A DNA stretch of 64,000 bases. Origin: Sarcocystis neurona (Eukaryota; Apicomplexa; Conoidasida; Eucoccidiorida; Sarcocystidae). Below are positions 11,591-23,571 of the stretch, piece by piece. The stretch covers positions 2,077,974 to 2,141,973 of the forward strand of contig KL647299.1 of NCBI GenBank assembly GCA_000727475.1, read 5' to 3'. How positions within the stretch are numbered: position 1 is the stretch's first letter; every line of letters begins with the position of its first letter. The translations under genes were made by a program, and so were the position numbers. The notes under the pieces are model-generated. The model worked only from the letters and a program-made list of their open reading frames with translations, was not told where the DNA came from and searched no databases.

Positions 11591-14500
11591 CACTTGTTCA
11601 GGTGCACAGCAGAGTAATCACTTTTAGTGAAGTCGGGAGACCAAGAGAGGAAGGCCGAAGTGGATAGAGACCGCAAGGATTTCTAACTTTAACTTCTTCA
11701 GTGCAGCGAGCCGCGAGAGACCGCGCGGCGAAGGCAGTGTACGTACACCGGAAAACGTCCGGACGCGGCGTCACCTCTCCTGCCCGGCCGAGCGAGACGC
11801 CCCCACGCTCACGCAGCAGCAGCGCAGCAGCGAACCGGCCGTCGACGTTGAGCTGCTGCTCCCGCCTCAGCAGCTGTCTGCACCCACCACGCCTCAGCCG
11901 TCTGTGCACATCACCAGAAGCCTTTTTCAGACCCACGTAGACACATATGTACACAGACGTGTATACCTATACGCGCAGACATCCACATACATGTATTACC
12001 TGCATAAGCGTGCGGCACACACGTGTCTACAATGAGAAGGAGAGAGAAACAAAGACAGAGAGACAGAGAAGCAAAATGTAGGGAAACTCGAGACATGTGT
12101 TTTGCGGAAACACTTCTGAATATACACACACTTACACATATATACGTATACGTATGCAGGTGTGTGTCGCAGGTAGACGTGCACACGACGTGTGCGAGGC
12201 GAGAACAGACGCGGATCCCCGCTGGCGACGGTAGACCACTCTTGCGTATATGCAAAAGTGGCCGCAGGAAGTTTTTTGGTGGAGACGGGGAGGGTCGCCA
12301 GTGAGACAGAAAAACGACGTTGAAAGCTGCAGAGGGCGACCAGACGTGTGTCAGCGGGAAGTGGGCAGGCGTGCACCGGCAGCTGCGTCGAAGCAGCAGC
12401 AGCAGCAGCACGGCGGCCCTTGTCAACTCCGGGACCGGGCAAAGGAAGTCGCCTGAGGCAGGTGGCTGCCGAAGACTGAGAAAGAGTCGTATACGTGTCT
12501 TTTGTCTGCAAGTGCCGCGGATATGCTCCTATCCCGCGAAGGTCACTCTATTTTTCCCTACCTACATCTCCCTTTGAAAGGAGACAAAGCGACACACAGA
12601 GAAAGACAGAGAAAACCACGAGCGCAGGAAGTTGACAGGACGTCCGTCGGCGGCGCCCGTGGAGAGGCCGCACACGCTTCCCGAGCAGAGGACTCTCTGC
12701 CTTTGAAAAAAGACGGCGTAGCCAACCATCACTGCGCAGCCGCTTTCCCGGCTTCAACGGTGTCGTGCAGCAGGAGAACCCAGCAGAGGGGAGACATCAG
12801 ACGGAGACACGAGAAAAGAGGAGATACAGAAAGGCGCCCACACACAGAGAGACCCGCCGCTGCAGCCACTGCAAGGACGGGGCAATAGGCGCGCGCGCCC
12901 GCGCCTACACTGAGAATGTACCCCCGCACAGCCCCGCGAGCCCTGCGAAGGAGACGGAAAGGAGAGACGCGGAGCAAGACGCGGAAGAAGGGCAGCTTGT
13001 TTCTGTGGAAGCGGAAAGACGAAGACCAGTCACGGGGTAGGGAGCACGAGAAGACGGCGAAGGAGAGGGCGCATCGAAGACGAAAACAAAACAAAGAAAA
13101 AGAAGCCAAAGGACGAAAGGTGCTGACCAGGAAGACAAGGCAAAGGTGGACGCGGAGGAGGAGAAGGCGGAGAAGAAGAAGAAGAAAGCAGGAAAAGAGC
13201 GGTCAAGGAGGCTAGTCGCGACGTTGCGGGCACGGGCAGCAGCAGAGTGAACCGCGCTCACAAAGGGCCGCATGTGAGAAATGCCAGGGACAAAGGCAGG
13301 CGTGGATACCAAACATACGCGGCTAGCGACTACGTTGGGTGGTCCGTGCAGCACGCATCAACGATCGTTCTTGAAAAGTCGGTGGCGTCCGATGTCCTGT
13401 CTATTTGCACGGTTTGGGCACCCCCCCCAAGTGCTTGAAGCTGTGGTCTCGAGCACCGTCTGTCCTGAACTTCTTTTGTACTGATGCCCTCTATACACGA
13501 GCGTGGGAAGCGCCTGTTAGTCACCCTGTTGTCGACTCTTCTGCGATGCTGCTGCGGCTGCGGGGAATCGTTCAAGATTACTTCGAAGACGAGCACCCCG
13601 CAAGCGGAGGCTGGCGGCAAGAAGGAATAAATGTCTTTGTCACGCAGCAGTCAACCGCACGGCCTTGTCTTCCCGCGTTTTCTGCCCAGGAGAATCTTCT
13701 CCTCCTCTTCTCAGCCGTGCGCACGTGTGTGGTGGAAACGACGCGTGGAAAGAGCTGCACTTCTCCTGGTGGCGACTCACAGGAGAAGGGGGGACGTGCT
13801 TGCAGGGGAGAGAGAAGCGTTACGCAGGCTTCGCAGCCTAGGTACAGACGAGAGCAGGAAGTGAAGAAGAACAGGAGAGAATGTACAACGGTCCACTGCA
13901 GAGACAGAAAAAGCTGAACTATTCGTGCAGTAGTGAGACGGATCCTTGCTGCTCCCGAGACGTCGGGGCGCAAGGCAAAGATGCGCGAGACTGAGGCCGC
14001 AGCAGGCGTATAGGCAAGAGAGAAAAGCCAATATTTTGGACGGAAGAAGGCACGTTAGACTTTACTACGTGCTGAGGTGGAGCCGCGCGACGCAGGTGCC
14101 CCCAAGGAGGACCAGATGCTCACGTGCGGCTGTTCGAAAGGCAGCAGTGTGTGCAGACTTCGAAAAGGAGAGATGCGTGGACTTTTTGTGAAGCAGCAAC
14201 CGCGATGGGGCCACCAACCGCACCTCCTCTATACGCGTAAGAGAAGCGTCGATAGTATCCCCGCGCAAGAGGAAAATGATACAGACACCCGTGCAAAAAT
14301 GTGAGGCGCGCTGGGGCACTCGCCAGGTACCAAGTTGTGTGTTGAAGAGCACGGACAAAATACGGAAGAACGGGAGGTGCCGAGCTAAGCAGTACAATCG
14401 TGCGGGCGCGTTCCAGCGGTATATACCGCGCGACAGAACTGCCGCAATATAGAGGAAAGACGCGACGACGGAGCTCGGGAATAACATATACGAGCAAGTG

Positions 14501-15890
14501 CTGGTGACTTCCCAGGGAGCTATGAAATGAAAGAGACCGCCAAGGACAGCCGGCAGAAAAGTTGAAGAAAGCGGCAGCGGCGAGAGAAAAGAGCGATTTT
14601 TCGAACAAGAAAATGGTACGGGACGCAGAGGCAGAACGGGGGTCACGGTTGCTGCGGCTCGTGCAGCGTATGCGGCTCGATTTCTGCTTCTGCTGCTTCT
14701 TTCTTCTTTACGGCTTTCCCTCACGAGAACGGCGGCTGTCGCACGTACCACGCTGCTGCTGCTGAGCTCATCATCGCTGTGCTGCGCCGGTAGTTTTTGC
14801 GCTTCCGCAGCAGCGGGCGCAAGTCTCCGCAGCTGCTGCAGAAGACAACGCAGAAGTCAGACAATCCACACGGGAAGTCGTACATACGCGTACACACACG
14901 CGCCCACATAAATCTGCTCCTGCTATCTCTGTCTAAGGCGAAGTCCTGAAAGTGACGCAGGCTTGAGTGACAACCAAGCCAGCTCATTTACTTCGAAGGA
15001 TTTTGGGAACATGCGGTATATTACAGAGGAGCGGTTCCTCTTCGTGTCGGGCACGTAGATAAGGGCTGACACTCTGTCCGTCGTAAAAGCGCGACCACCC
15101 TCCTTCCAAAAGGACATGCAAAAATTCACTGAAGCACACAGACGTGTATAATATCACACAAAGACGCATACGTGACGACAGCGAGAAGTAGATTATTTGC
15201 GAAAAGAAAAGACGTAAGTGCGGATCGGGGTTAAAACAGAGAGGCTCTCGGTGTGCACGGCATTGTACGTTGTGTAGAGAGGTCCATGCCACGTCGGCGC
15301 CTGTCTTCCGCCGACAGCCATTGCCAGGGGCCTTTCCGTCCCCCAGGTGACCACAGGAATGTGAAAACATACAGTGGGAGTAATAATACGTAGACACCTG
15401 TCTAACTAACGCAGGTCCGTTCCTTTTTACTGGCTGTGTACCGATGTGTGTCAGCAGCATGCAGGCGGGGAAGCAGAATGGCTACAGGTCTTCGTAAAAA
15501 AGAGGCTTGACCCACCTCACTATATGTCTTCCTCTGAGAGTGGCTGCCACACATTTCACGCACTGCCGCGACTTTGGAGCACAACCCAGATGTTTAGATA
15601 CTCTCTGTAGAGACCGTAGTACGTAGTAGCCTGTGGAAAAGAACGCATGCGGTAGTGTTCTACCGTTCCTCCTTCTAAGGCCAACAACAGAGTACCCGTA
15701 GCAACGCACCCGGAACGCTAAAAGTATCGGACGTGGGCCGTCAGCAAGGGAAGAAGATATTTTCCCTCGACGCTCAGGCCAAAGAGCGCAGTAGGTCCAA
15801 AGGGAAAACATTACAATGCCACCGGCGTACCGCATGCTGGCCGCCGGCTCACGGGTCTCCCCTCAGGAGACTGGGGCAGAATCACTGCGA
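11591..15890. other. Mixed region without a confident gene
   Basis: A GC-richer block (11690-11930), a short CAG run (12395-12412), an Arg/Lys/Glu-rich pair of frames (12765-13250), a possible first exon at 13631 and a 228-codon minus-strand open frame (14065-14751) lie here. None matched a family I know, and none had enough splice or motif support to call a gene. See findings. Confidence 0.4.
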
Positions 15891-16239
15891 GCGTAAGTAG
15901 TGTACATGTACATGTCTGTATGTACGTATTTTCAAAGTGGAAACTAGGTACTCGAGTACTTAAGTTGTGTACATTTATACTTCTGTACGCGCGTGTTTTC
16001 AATGAAGAGGTTGCGTACTTGTCTTACCCATGTGTATCTGTATGTGTGGGTGTACATTCGTGTAAATCTCTGTCTGTACCTTAACACAGGGATGCTGACT
16101 TCACCTCTACAAACATACGGCTACGTAGACGTATGTACAAGTGACGCACGCCCTAACCGTTCCCTACTAGAGCGTAAATTGTCTGAGCCGCCCTATGCCA
16201 CGTGAAGACGTGTGCCTGCATGAGATGTGTGTGACTGGG

Positions 16240-16640
16240 TTCTCAACATGTGTGTGTGTGTGTGTGTGTGTCTGTGTGTGTCTGTGTGTGTCTGTGCGTC
16301 TGTGTATGTACGTACGTACGTATGTGCGTATGGATGGATGCATGGATGTATGGTTGTATGTATGTATGTATATCTGTATATATGTGTGTTTGGATCCATG
16401 TCTTGATGCATATGTCTGTGCATGTGTCTCTGTGTGTACGTATCTATGTGTGCGTCTGTGTGTCTACGCATCTACGTGTCCACGTGTGTGTGTGCATGCA
16501 TATCTGTAAGCCTAAATCTAGGTAGCTACGTATGCAGCTACGTGTGTATATGTGTGTGTGTGTGTGTACGTCTGCCAGTATGTACGTACACGTATACATA
16601 CATAAATATATACGTATCTGGCCGCATACACAGACGTAGA
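16240..16640. repeat. (GT)n / GTCTGTGTGT / TATG microsatellite block
   Basis: A (GT)n run starts near 16248, followed by CTGTGTGTGT, GTACGTACGTACG, ATGGATGGATGCATGG and TATGTATG blocks. This is the last large microsatellite before the repeat-poor part of the window. Confidence 0.85.
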
Positions 16641-17536
16641 ACATCGAGTTCTTCTTTATGCGCCTATGTGGCGATCAACGAGAATGTATAAAGTAAATTG
16701 TGTGTATGATGTATGATTACATTCTTTGACGTCCAACCGTATGGAACACCGCGCCTGCGTCTCTAGTGCAGGATTGCGGGTGTGTACGCGTACAAACGTG
16801 TGTGCGCCCTTCTATGTGTGTATACATCTCTATTCATGCCGATGAGTATCAGCAAACGTACGGATTTTCACCACCTTAACGTATATCTGGATATGCACTC
16901 GTTGTCAACGTATATGTGGTCTTAGCTTCAAGCGTGTACCGGTACCCATGCATATGAGGTAGGCGTGCCTGCGCAGACACTTAGCAGCTGCAACTCTATA
17001 TACACAACCGTCCTCCCTAATGGTTTTGTACCCGCAATCCTCTACACGGAAGCGAAAATCAAGGCGGCTACGCAGTGGAGAGGGCACGCTGGTCCTGCAC
17101 CTCGAGATCTAAGTATTTATACACGCTTGTACCTTTACTAGATGCGTTCACGTGCACGGGTGCTCTTAGTAGCTCTTCGACTAAGCTTTTAGCGGTAGCG
17201 ATGTTAAAAAAGGCTTGAAAACGCCCAGGGCGCGGACGCCACCATAACACACAGATATGTAGGGACGCAGGCCGATATGTGAGGCGTGGCAGAACATCGT
17301 GAAGAAACGACAGTGGAAAATATTCCATCAAAATAATGCGTTGGGCGGTTTTTTACTAAAAAAACGAAGCTAGATTGACGAACTCGCAGCTCTGTTGACA
17401 CGTACACCGTGAGCACAATACTAAGCCATCCCAAATTTTACTTTTCATATTGCACCTGCTGGTGACACATGGAACGGTGCTGCCACTCAGAGTCCGCTGG
17501 TGTAGCAGGCGTAATGCAGATCATTGGAATCGCACG

Positions 17537-17591
17537 GCTTGGCGGCTCCTCTACGGTGAATCCAGCTTGGCGGCCTCTCTACGGTGAATCC
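17537..17591. repeat. Two-copy tandem duplication, period 28 bp
   Basis: GCTTGGCGGC followed by (T)CCTCTACGGTGAATCC occurs at 17537-17563 and again, with one or two changes, at 17565-17591. Confidence 0.85.
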
Positions 17592-19411
17592 TGTGTGCCT
17601 GTGCCTGCAGTGTTTCTACAGTGATATAACGAACATCAGAGGCGAAGACTCGGCTACGACATCAGCAGGGGTCATCTGAACTACAAGTACTGCAGGTACA
17701 AATTTTTGTTGTACGCTTCTAGTAGGGCTGTCAGCAAATTAGTTTACTAGTTCACTAGCGCTGAAAACCCTAACCGGCTTCCTTCGCCGTTCGGCGTCGA
17801 GTATGTGCATTCGTGTCAGAGGGATACTGTCTATCTTTCCTGTGTGTACAAATTCGAAAAGTGCAAAAGGTGGTACGGGATTTGAAGCAGCCCGAGCCAC
17901 TTTACAGCTCCCTTCGTTCGTGCCACACGTGTGCTTGAAGGTATGTAAAGTAGTCAACGTAACCCTGTGGAGAATGCTCGGCGAATCGGCCGCACGGATA
18001 CAACAGGCAACGACGTATTTCGAGGGGATGCTGCATAGACACGTTTATGAGGGGGTCTCTGCGCAGCACGAACACGAGGGTCCGCAGTGAAGTCCATGAG
18101 GTGTTCACCCGGCATTGAGTTCGCACGTACGCGCCAGCACTTTTATCCGTCGAGACGGGTGGAACGCAGCTCAGCTCACAGGGGACAACACGCTCCGTGA
18201 GAGACACAAGGCGTCAGATAGGTGCAAAACAGGATGTATTGAACAAACAGCAGCTACTGCCTTGTTCGCTTTCACTGAGCCTGTCACCTGCTGGGAATCG
18301 CAGACTCGTAAGGTCGACAGGGATTTGCGTGCCATTCATTGTCTCGGTGAGGCCGTTACACAGCGCTGAGCATTGAACTATATATATATATATATACTGC
18401 GAAGTTGCTGGCGACTAGGTGGCACGAAGCACTGCCACGAACCCGGATGACGCTGCAAAAGTCATCCTCTACTGCTGGTAATGACGCCGCACGAAAGGCA
18501 AGTATAGCTGTACTAAAAATTGAGGGCGCCACTACGACAATGCGGAGGTGCGGCTGAAGACTGAACGCCTGGGCGCCCAAAGAGGAAAACATTTCTCCCC
18601 AACAATTCTGAGTTCCGAGTTGCCATTGGACGATTTACTCTAAGCGTCTCGTATCACATTGTTCTGGGCTGTCTCTTGTGCCTTCTCCGACATACGTAGC
18701 AACCGCAAGTACGACTACGAGGGTGTGAGAGCTTCTTCTGTTATTCCTCATTGTGAGCATGTTCACAGAGGTTTAGCCCCCTGTGCGTATGCTTCCTTTG
18801 CATTGTGTTTCTTTCCTTTCCTGTGCAAGGAGAGCGGCAAAAGTGGAAACTACTGTAGCTTGCCGTTGTCAATCACGATGAATCTGTTCATCTGCATCCT
18901 GGTGCTCGTTCTCACTCACAGTTGTGCGTAAGTGTGTATGAAATAAGGCCACAGAGAAGCTCCATGCGCCGTGAATCCGGCGCTCCTGCCGTGCCCCTAA
19001 ACACTTCAAGCACGGCGCTGCTAAGGCCATCGACGTCTTCTTTACTTCTGCATGAGCGAGCCCCGAAACCAACAGGTCTGATGGGAGAGACGAAATTGTA
19101 TTTGCAATATACTTTTGCTGACGGATATGCACCCCCGGAGCACTAAGGTATTGAAGCGTACATCTCTGTCGGGGAAAGTCGGAGTTAACGCAGTATTTAC
19201 GCGGGTCCGCACATCGAGTTGCTTACGTTTACCTTCGATCTGCAGAATGTTCTTGGCAACGCACAGACTTTAAGCACAACCTGACGTCGTGCTCGTGTAA
19301 GGAACCAGACAAGTAGCGTGCGCTGCAGTTGGTACGCAGGTGTGTGGCTGGGACCCCTCGAACGAATGCTGCAGTGCGTAAAAGAGCATAGACTCACGGA
19401 GAACCAACAAG

Positions 19412-19538
19412 GGCTCTTCAAATTCTCTGCAATTCTTCGGTGAATGACCAGAACGCTGTTAGCTCCGGCCGCTCAAGGCTCTTCAAATTCTCTGCACTTC
19501 TTCGGTGGATGACCACAACGCTGTTAGGTCCGGCCGCT
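19412..19538. repeat. Two-copy tandem duplication, period 65 bp
   Basis: The block beginning GGCTCTTCAAATTCTCTGCA and ending CCGGCCGCTC occurs at 19412 and 19477 with only a few substitutions. Confidence 0.9.
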
Positions 19539-20327
19539 CCACTGGCTGCTTTCATTCAACCGATAGGTGAAATCCCGAACCAAAATGTGCGGCGGCCTGC
19601 AACTCGCGTACACCTGAGTGGCTACACAGTTTCCAGAGTGCTGGAGTAACAGACGTCATGTGTTTCGGCATAAAAATGTACTTGTGATGCCGCACCTGCA
19701 AGTCTAAACAAGAAGCGCGGGAACCTATGGTAGAACTCAGCTACGGGAGGGGGTACTAGATCAAATTTAATATACTCGTGAAGCACCCAAACGCAGTCTA
19801 GTATTGGCACGGCGAGACGGTGGAATCGCCCCCTCTTTTTTCTGTATCCATGAACAGAAAAAGTAAACGTGTCCACACTGCAGTGTGCCTATGTGGCCCT
19901 TCAGACTGCGCTCGCATCATGAGGAAAACGCCTTTCTCACGCGTAGCCGTCGGCTGTCGCCGTAGATGCCCGGCAAGTTCGAGTTCACGAGACACTCTTC
20001 AACCAGAGCACTAGAACTGACTGATCATGGTAGCTTCTGGGTCTGTTTTATCATTTGACAGGTGCAACACTGAAATTTCACCGCGAAGAGAATGGCAACG
20101 GGGTAAGTTTTCACCGTGTTTGTGAAGGAATTTACGCGTCGGTATTTCACGCGTGTATTCCTATCTGCTGTCACATGATCTACGCCATCTTGTTGGTTAG
20201 TTCGATCTTTCCGTATTGACGCCTGAGCAAGTTTAAATTGCGCTCGTACTGAGGTCTGTGCGCCTACGTGTGTTGGTCTGGAATCGCTGTCGTCCTGGCG
20301 TTGTTGTATCTATGCACATTCTATGAC

Positions 20328-20475
20328 ACAACACGACACCCCATGCCGCCATAGTCTCCTCTGCACAAAACTACTGCGTTCACTTTGTTCAATATACTTG
20401 TACAACACGACACCCCGTGCCGCCATAGTCTCCTCTGCACAAAACTATTGCGTTCACTTTGTTCAATACACTTAT
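20328..20475. repeat. Two-copy tandem duplication, period 74 bp
   Basis: The block beginning ACAACACGACACCCC and including GCCGCCATAGTCTCC occurs at 20328 and 20402 and is nearly identical over its length. Confidence 0.9.
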
Positions 20476-22254
20476 ACCTGTGCACTGCTGCTGAACGTAC
20501 TGCGCGAATCAGTCTGTGCACCATTAATCCACGCGGATTCAGTAACTCATGTTCTCTCGCTACGACTATAGCACGAATGTCTGCGCTGCGGTCCCTGCCC
20601 GACTGAATGGTGCGGAGGATTGAGACGTGTACAGTGAGCACGTTGAGTGTATAGTTTGAAGGTTCTTAAAACAGTGGTCCAGGAGGTCAAAGGAGACGCG
20701 ACGAACCGTGTAGCTGAAAGAGTGTATCACACTGTCGTAAGTATCTATGAGAATACAGTGGACCTTTCCATCATAAACCACGCAGCCTGTGGTTCACGAA
20801 AAGTTTTAGAAGACAAACGGCTATTTCCACCACCTGTTCCACGGTCTAGTGGGCTCGATGTCTGCACAGTGTGTCTTGGTCTCTTCATCACCCGCGGCAA
20901 ATCTACTGATAGGGAGCAACCCTTAGGCACAGGGTAGGCCATTGGTCACAGGGAAAATCACACTGTCTCAAATTGCTGCAAAATTGTGTCTGAACGCGGG
21001 AATTACTAATACTTGACACACTCGACTTCGCTTCCGTACAATGTAGCACTGTGCACGAGTTTAAGTGTCAACCTGTTTTCCCAGACTCGGACACCAATTG
21101 GGCGAATTCTTGGTATCATCCTTAGGCCGTTACTTGCAACCGTGCAGTTCGCTCCGACTCCCTGCATTTTCGCTGTATCAGAAACTAGCAGTGCTGAACC
21201 GACAAAATTTTCCAACCTCGTCACTGTTCAAGACAAGTAATGTGTCCGGCGAGGCGACATGTTGGGGTCGTCTTTGCTCACTCTCGCTATTCGTCCCTTG
21301 CGTCCCCCGTTGCACTTGTTCAAAGTGCACCCCTTCACGCGAGCTGGAGGTTGGTGCGCCCAGGTAAACTTAGCACGTCAGGATGCTCCGCTCTACACGC
21401 GTGTCAAGCATGATTTCATTTTTCAGCTGTGAAGCTGGCACCTTTTCGGGTGCATGTGAGGCTTCTTACATTGATAAGGGGCGCGATTCGCTCCACCGGT
21501 GCAATTTCAAACCTATGGTTCTCCGCGTAATCTTCCGCGCTACTGGATCTCATGCAAACCGCGGTCACGTGCGCACTTTGTGTCATCACGCCACTTTCAG
21601 CAACATGAAGACAACGACCGCAGTGGTAGCGGGGGAAATTTCGGTAAGACTCCTCTGAGGAAGAAACCGTAATGCGCGCGACATATGCCCGTTGAAGCGT
21701 TCACTGCGCAGACTGAGGTCCCTTGCGTACGTCGACTCCCATGCACGCCAGACCCGTGTGCCTTCCACCAAGACGGTGGGTAGGCCGGGGATCCCCAGCA
21801 ACACTCGCTCGCCGTGTCTGCATTTTACTGCGGTCTCGTGTCTAGCCACTTCCGAACAGTTAGTCTGCCTAGTGAGAAGCTCTCGTCCGCAGTACTCGCA
21901 CCTTTCTATACCGAAGGGTTCCAAAGCACATGACACCGGAGTTGTACACCTCCCCACCAAGCCAGATTTGGGCGACGGAGCAGCTTTCTAGCCATTTGTT
22001 ATCTCGGAGCTAGCAGTGCATACAGGGACATAAGGTCTTCTGACCGTGGCCAGCAGGGGGGGCCAGACACGGATCGCAGATCTCGCGACCGTGTTTCCTT
22101 TGTTCCCTGAATGTAGTTCAGATCTTTCTTTTTTCAACTAGGCGAGATCGAATGACAAAACCTCAATAAAGTGAGACCACCGTCGTATCGCACCAAACAC
22201 GTTACAAAGCCAGAGCGTCTTCGTTGTCCTAAGATTACTGCCTCAGCAGAAATC

Positions 22255-23571
22255 ATGGACAGCGTGAATTCCCTTCAAGCCGCTGCATCGTGTCAGGCGT
22301 CAAAAGCGTCGATGCAGACTGTTGTCTATAGAGGTATATTGAGGAGAGCGCTGTTCTGTGTTTTGCTTGTATCGGTAGCGACAATCTTCTTTGGGCTCCA
22401 GGGGGTCGACGGCCTTGAAGAAGGCGTAACTCCTCCCACCGGCACAAACGAAGAGGACGCCAACCAGAAACCGGAACTGTCGGCTCCGGAGGCTCATTCC
22501 ACCGACACAGAAGACGAGGACGTTCACGCTACGCAGCACCTGGAACCTTGGGCTACGGAAATTCTTTTTATAGAAGAGTCTCAAGAACAGGACCACCTGG
22601 TGACGAAGGAGGTCACCACCGACGACTTCTCTGAACAACGTGCGGTCGTAGCGGAAAATGACCCCGGCGACAAAACATGTCAGCAGGCGACATGCAGAGG
22701 AAAAATCGAGAAATTGTGGTGTCGAATCAAAGAGTGGTGGAGGCGAAATATGCACCCACGCTCTCGTACGTGCGAGGAAGTGAAGCGCGCAGGGGGCGTG
22801 CCCAGCGTAAGTGAGGGGCATTCCCCTATCAAGACGTTTGGTTACCCATATTTCGATACCAAGTCCACCAGGCTTTTTCTCGAGCCCCGCATACCGTTAT
22901 CAGTGGTTGATGGGTACATGCAGCCAATCAAAGTTGGCGCTGCCGACTACGTCGTACGGGGGTCTCTCGGAGAGATTTTAGCATTTTTGGACTGCTTCGA
23001 AGATTACGAAGTAATTGCCTCTGCTGTGGACTCACACGGACACTGGATTTCAGCTCCAGGACACAGCAATGTGGTCCTGCAACTGCAGAATGTCAGCACT
23101 GGTGTGTACGGTCCGCTGGAGCTGAAGGAGAGGCTTGTCGAAATGAGCGTGAAGGCGTTTACAAAGGTGACAGACACGTTGAGGGGGGAGGCCGAGACGG
23201 TTTTCGCAAAGAATGTAAACATGGTCCTTGACACGGTTGACGGTTTCGAGGCTATAGTGCAGCGGCAAGATCTGCGCCAGCTGCTCGACGGGTTGCTCGA
23301 AAGAAAAGCATTCACAGAAGTTGTTGAAATTGTATGGCTGTACATAAAATACGCTCTCGGGTGGGAGAGACTGAAAATGGGAGGGTGGGCTGACAGCGAA
23401 GCGGTAGATTTGACAGGGATCCTAACACTAAAAATATCCAGTTATCCGCAGCCTTCCCACGGAGTGCGTGCCACGCTAGTCATGCCCGTTAACAGAACGA
23501 CGTTAAAAGATATTCGAAAGACTCTACCAGACGTTTTCAGCCGCCCTGCTGAGCATCCGGGGAAGCAGTAG
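22255..23571 (+). CDS. Family member 1: putative secreted single-exon protein with conserved C-terminal domain, 438 aa
   Basis: The function is unknown to me. The start is the first in-frame ATG (22255). A second ATG at 22312 (residue 20) would give a more classical signal peptide. A hydrophobic segment at residues 32-49 (ALFCVLLVSVATIFFGL) is followed by GLEEG, a likely signal cleavage region. Residues 55-140 are acidic and low complexity. A cysteine-containing linker follows (TCQQATCRG, LWCRI, RTCEEV). From about residue 173 to the end is the domain shared with the genes at 25399 and 31472: GHSPIKTFGYPYFD, PLSVVDGY, PIKVGAADYV, FLDCFEDYEVIAS, and near the end SYPQPSHGVRATL. There are no other membrane segments. 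First of three head-to-tail paralogues. Role in secretion is inferred only. Confidence 0.85.
   Translation: MDSVNSLQAAASCQASKASMQTVVYRGILRRALFCVLLVSVATIFFGLQGVDGLEEGVTPPTGTNEEDANQKPELSAPEAHSTDTEDEDVHATQHLEPWATEILFIEESQEQDHLVTKEVTTDDFSEQRAVVAENDPGDKTCQQATCRGKIEKLWCRIKEWWRRNMHPRSRTCEEVKRAGGVPSVSEGHSPIKTFGYPYFDTKSTRLFLEPRIPLSVVDGYMQPIKVGAADYVVRGSLGEILAFLDCFEDYEVIASAVDSHGHWISAPGHSNVVLQLQNVSTGVYGPLELKERLVEMSVKAFTKVTDTLRGEAETVFAKNVNMVLDTVDGFEAIVQRQDLRQLLDGLLERKAFTEVVEIVWLYIKYALGWERLKMGGWADSEAVDLTGILTLKISSYPQPSHGVRATLVMPVNRTTLKDIRKTLPDVFSRPAEHPGKQ

Larger units (their letters stand above)
16700..22254. other. Repeat-poor intergenic DNA, no gene recognised
   Basis: All frames are broken at the density expected by chance for this composition. 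Visible structure is limited to a (TA)n run at 18380-18396 and three two-copy tandem duplications (17537-17591, 19412-19538, 20328-20475). Confidence 0.5.

Noticed and set aside
16195..16691. Cys/Val-rich frames such as VCVCVCV
   Set aside because: Translation of a (GT)n microsatellite.
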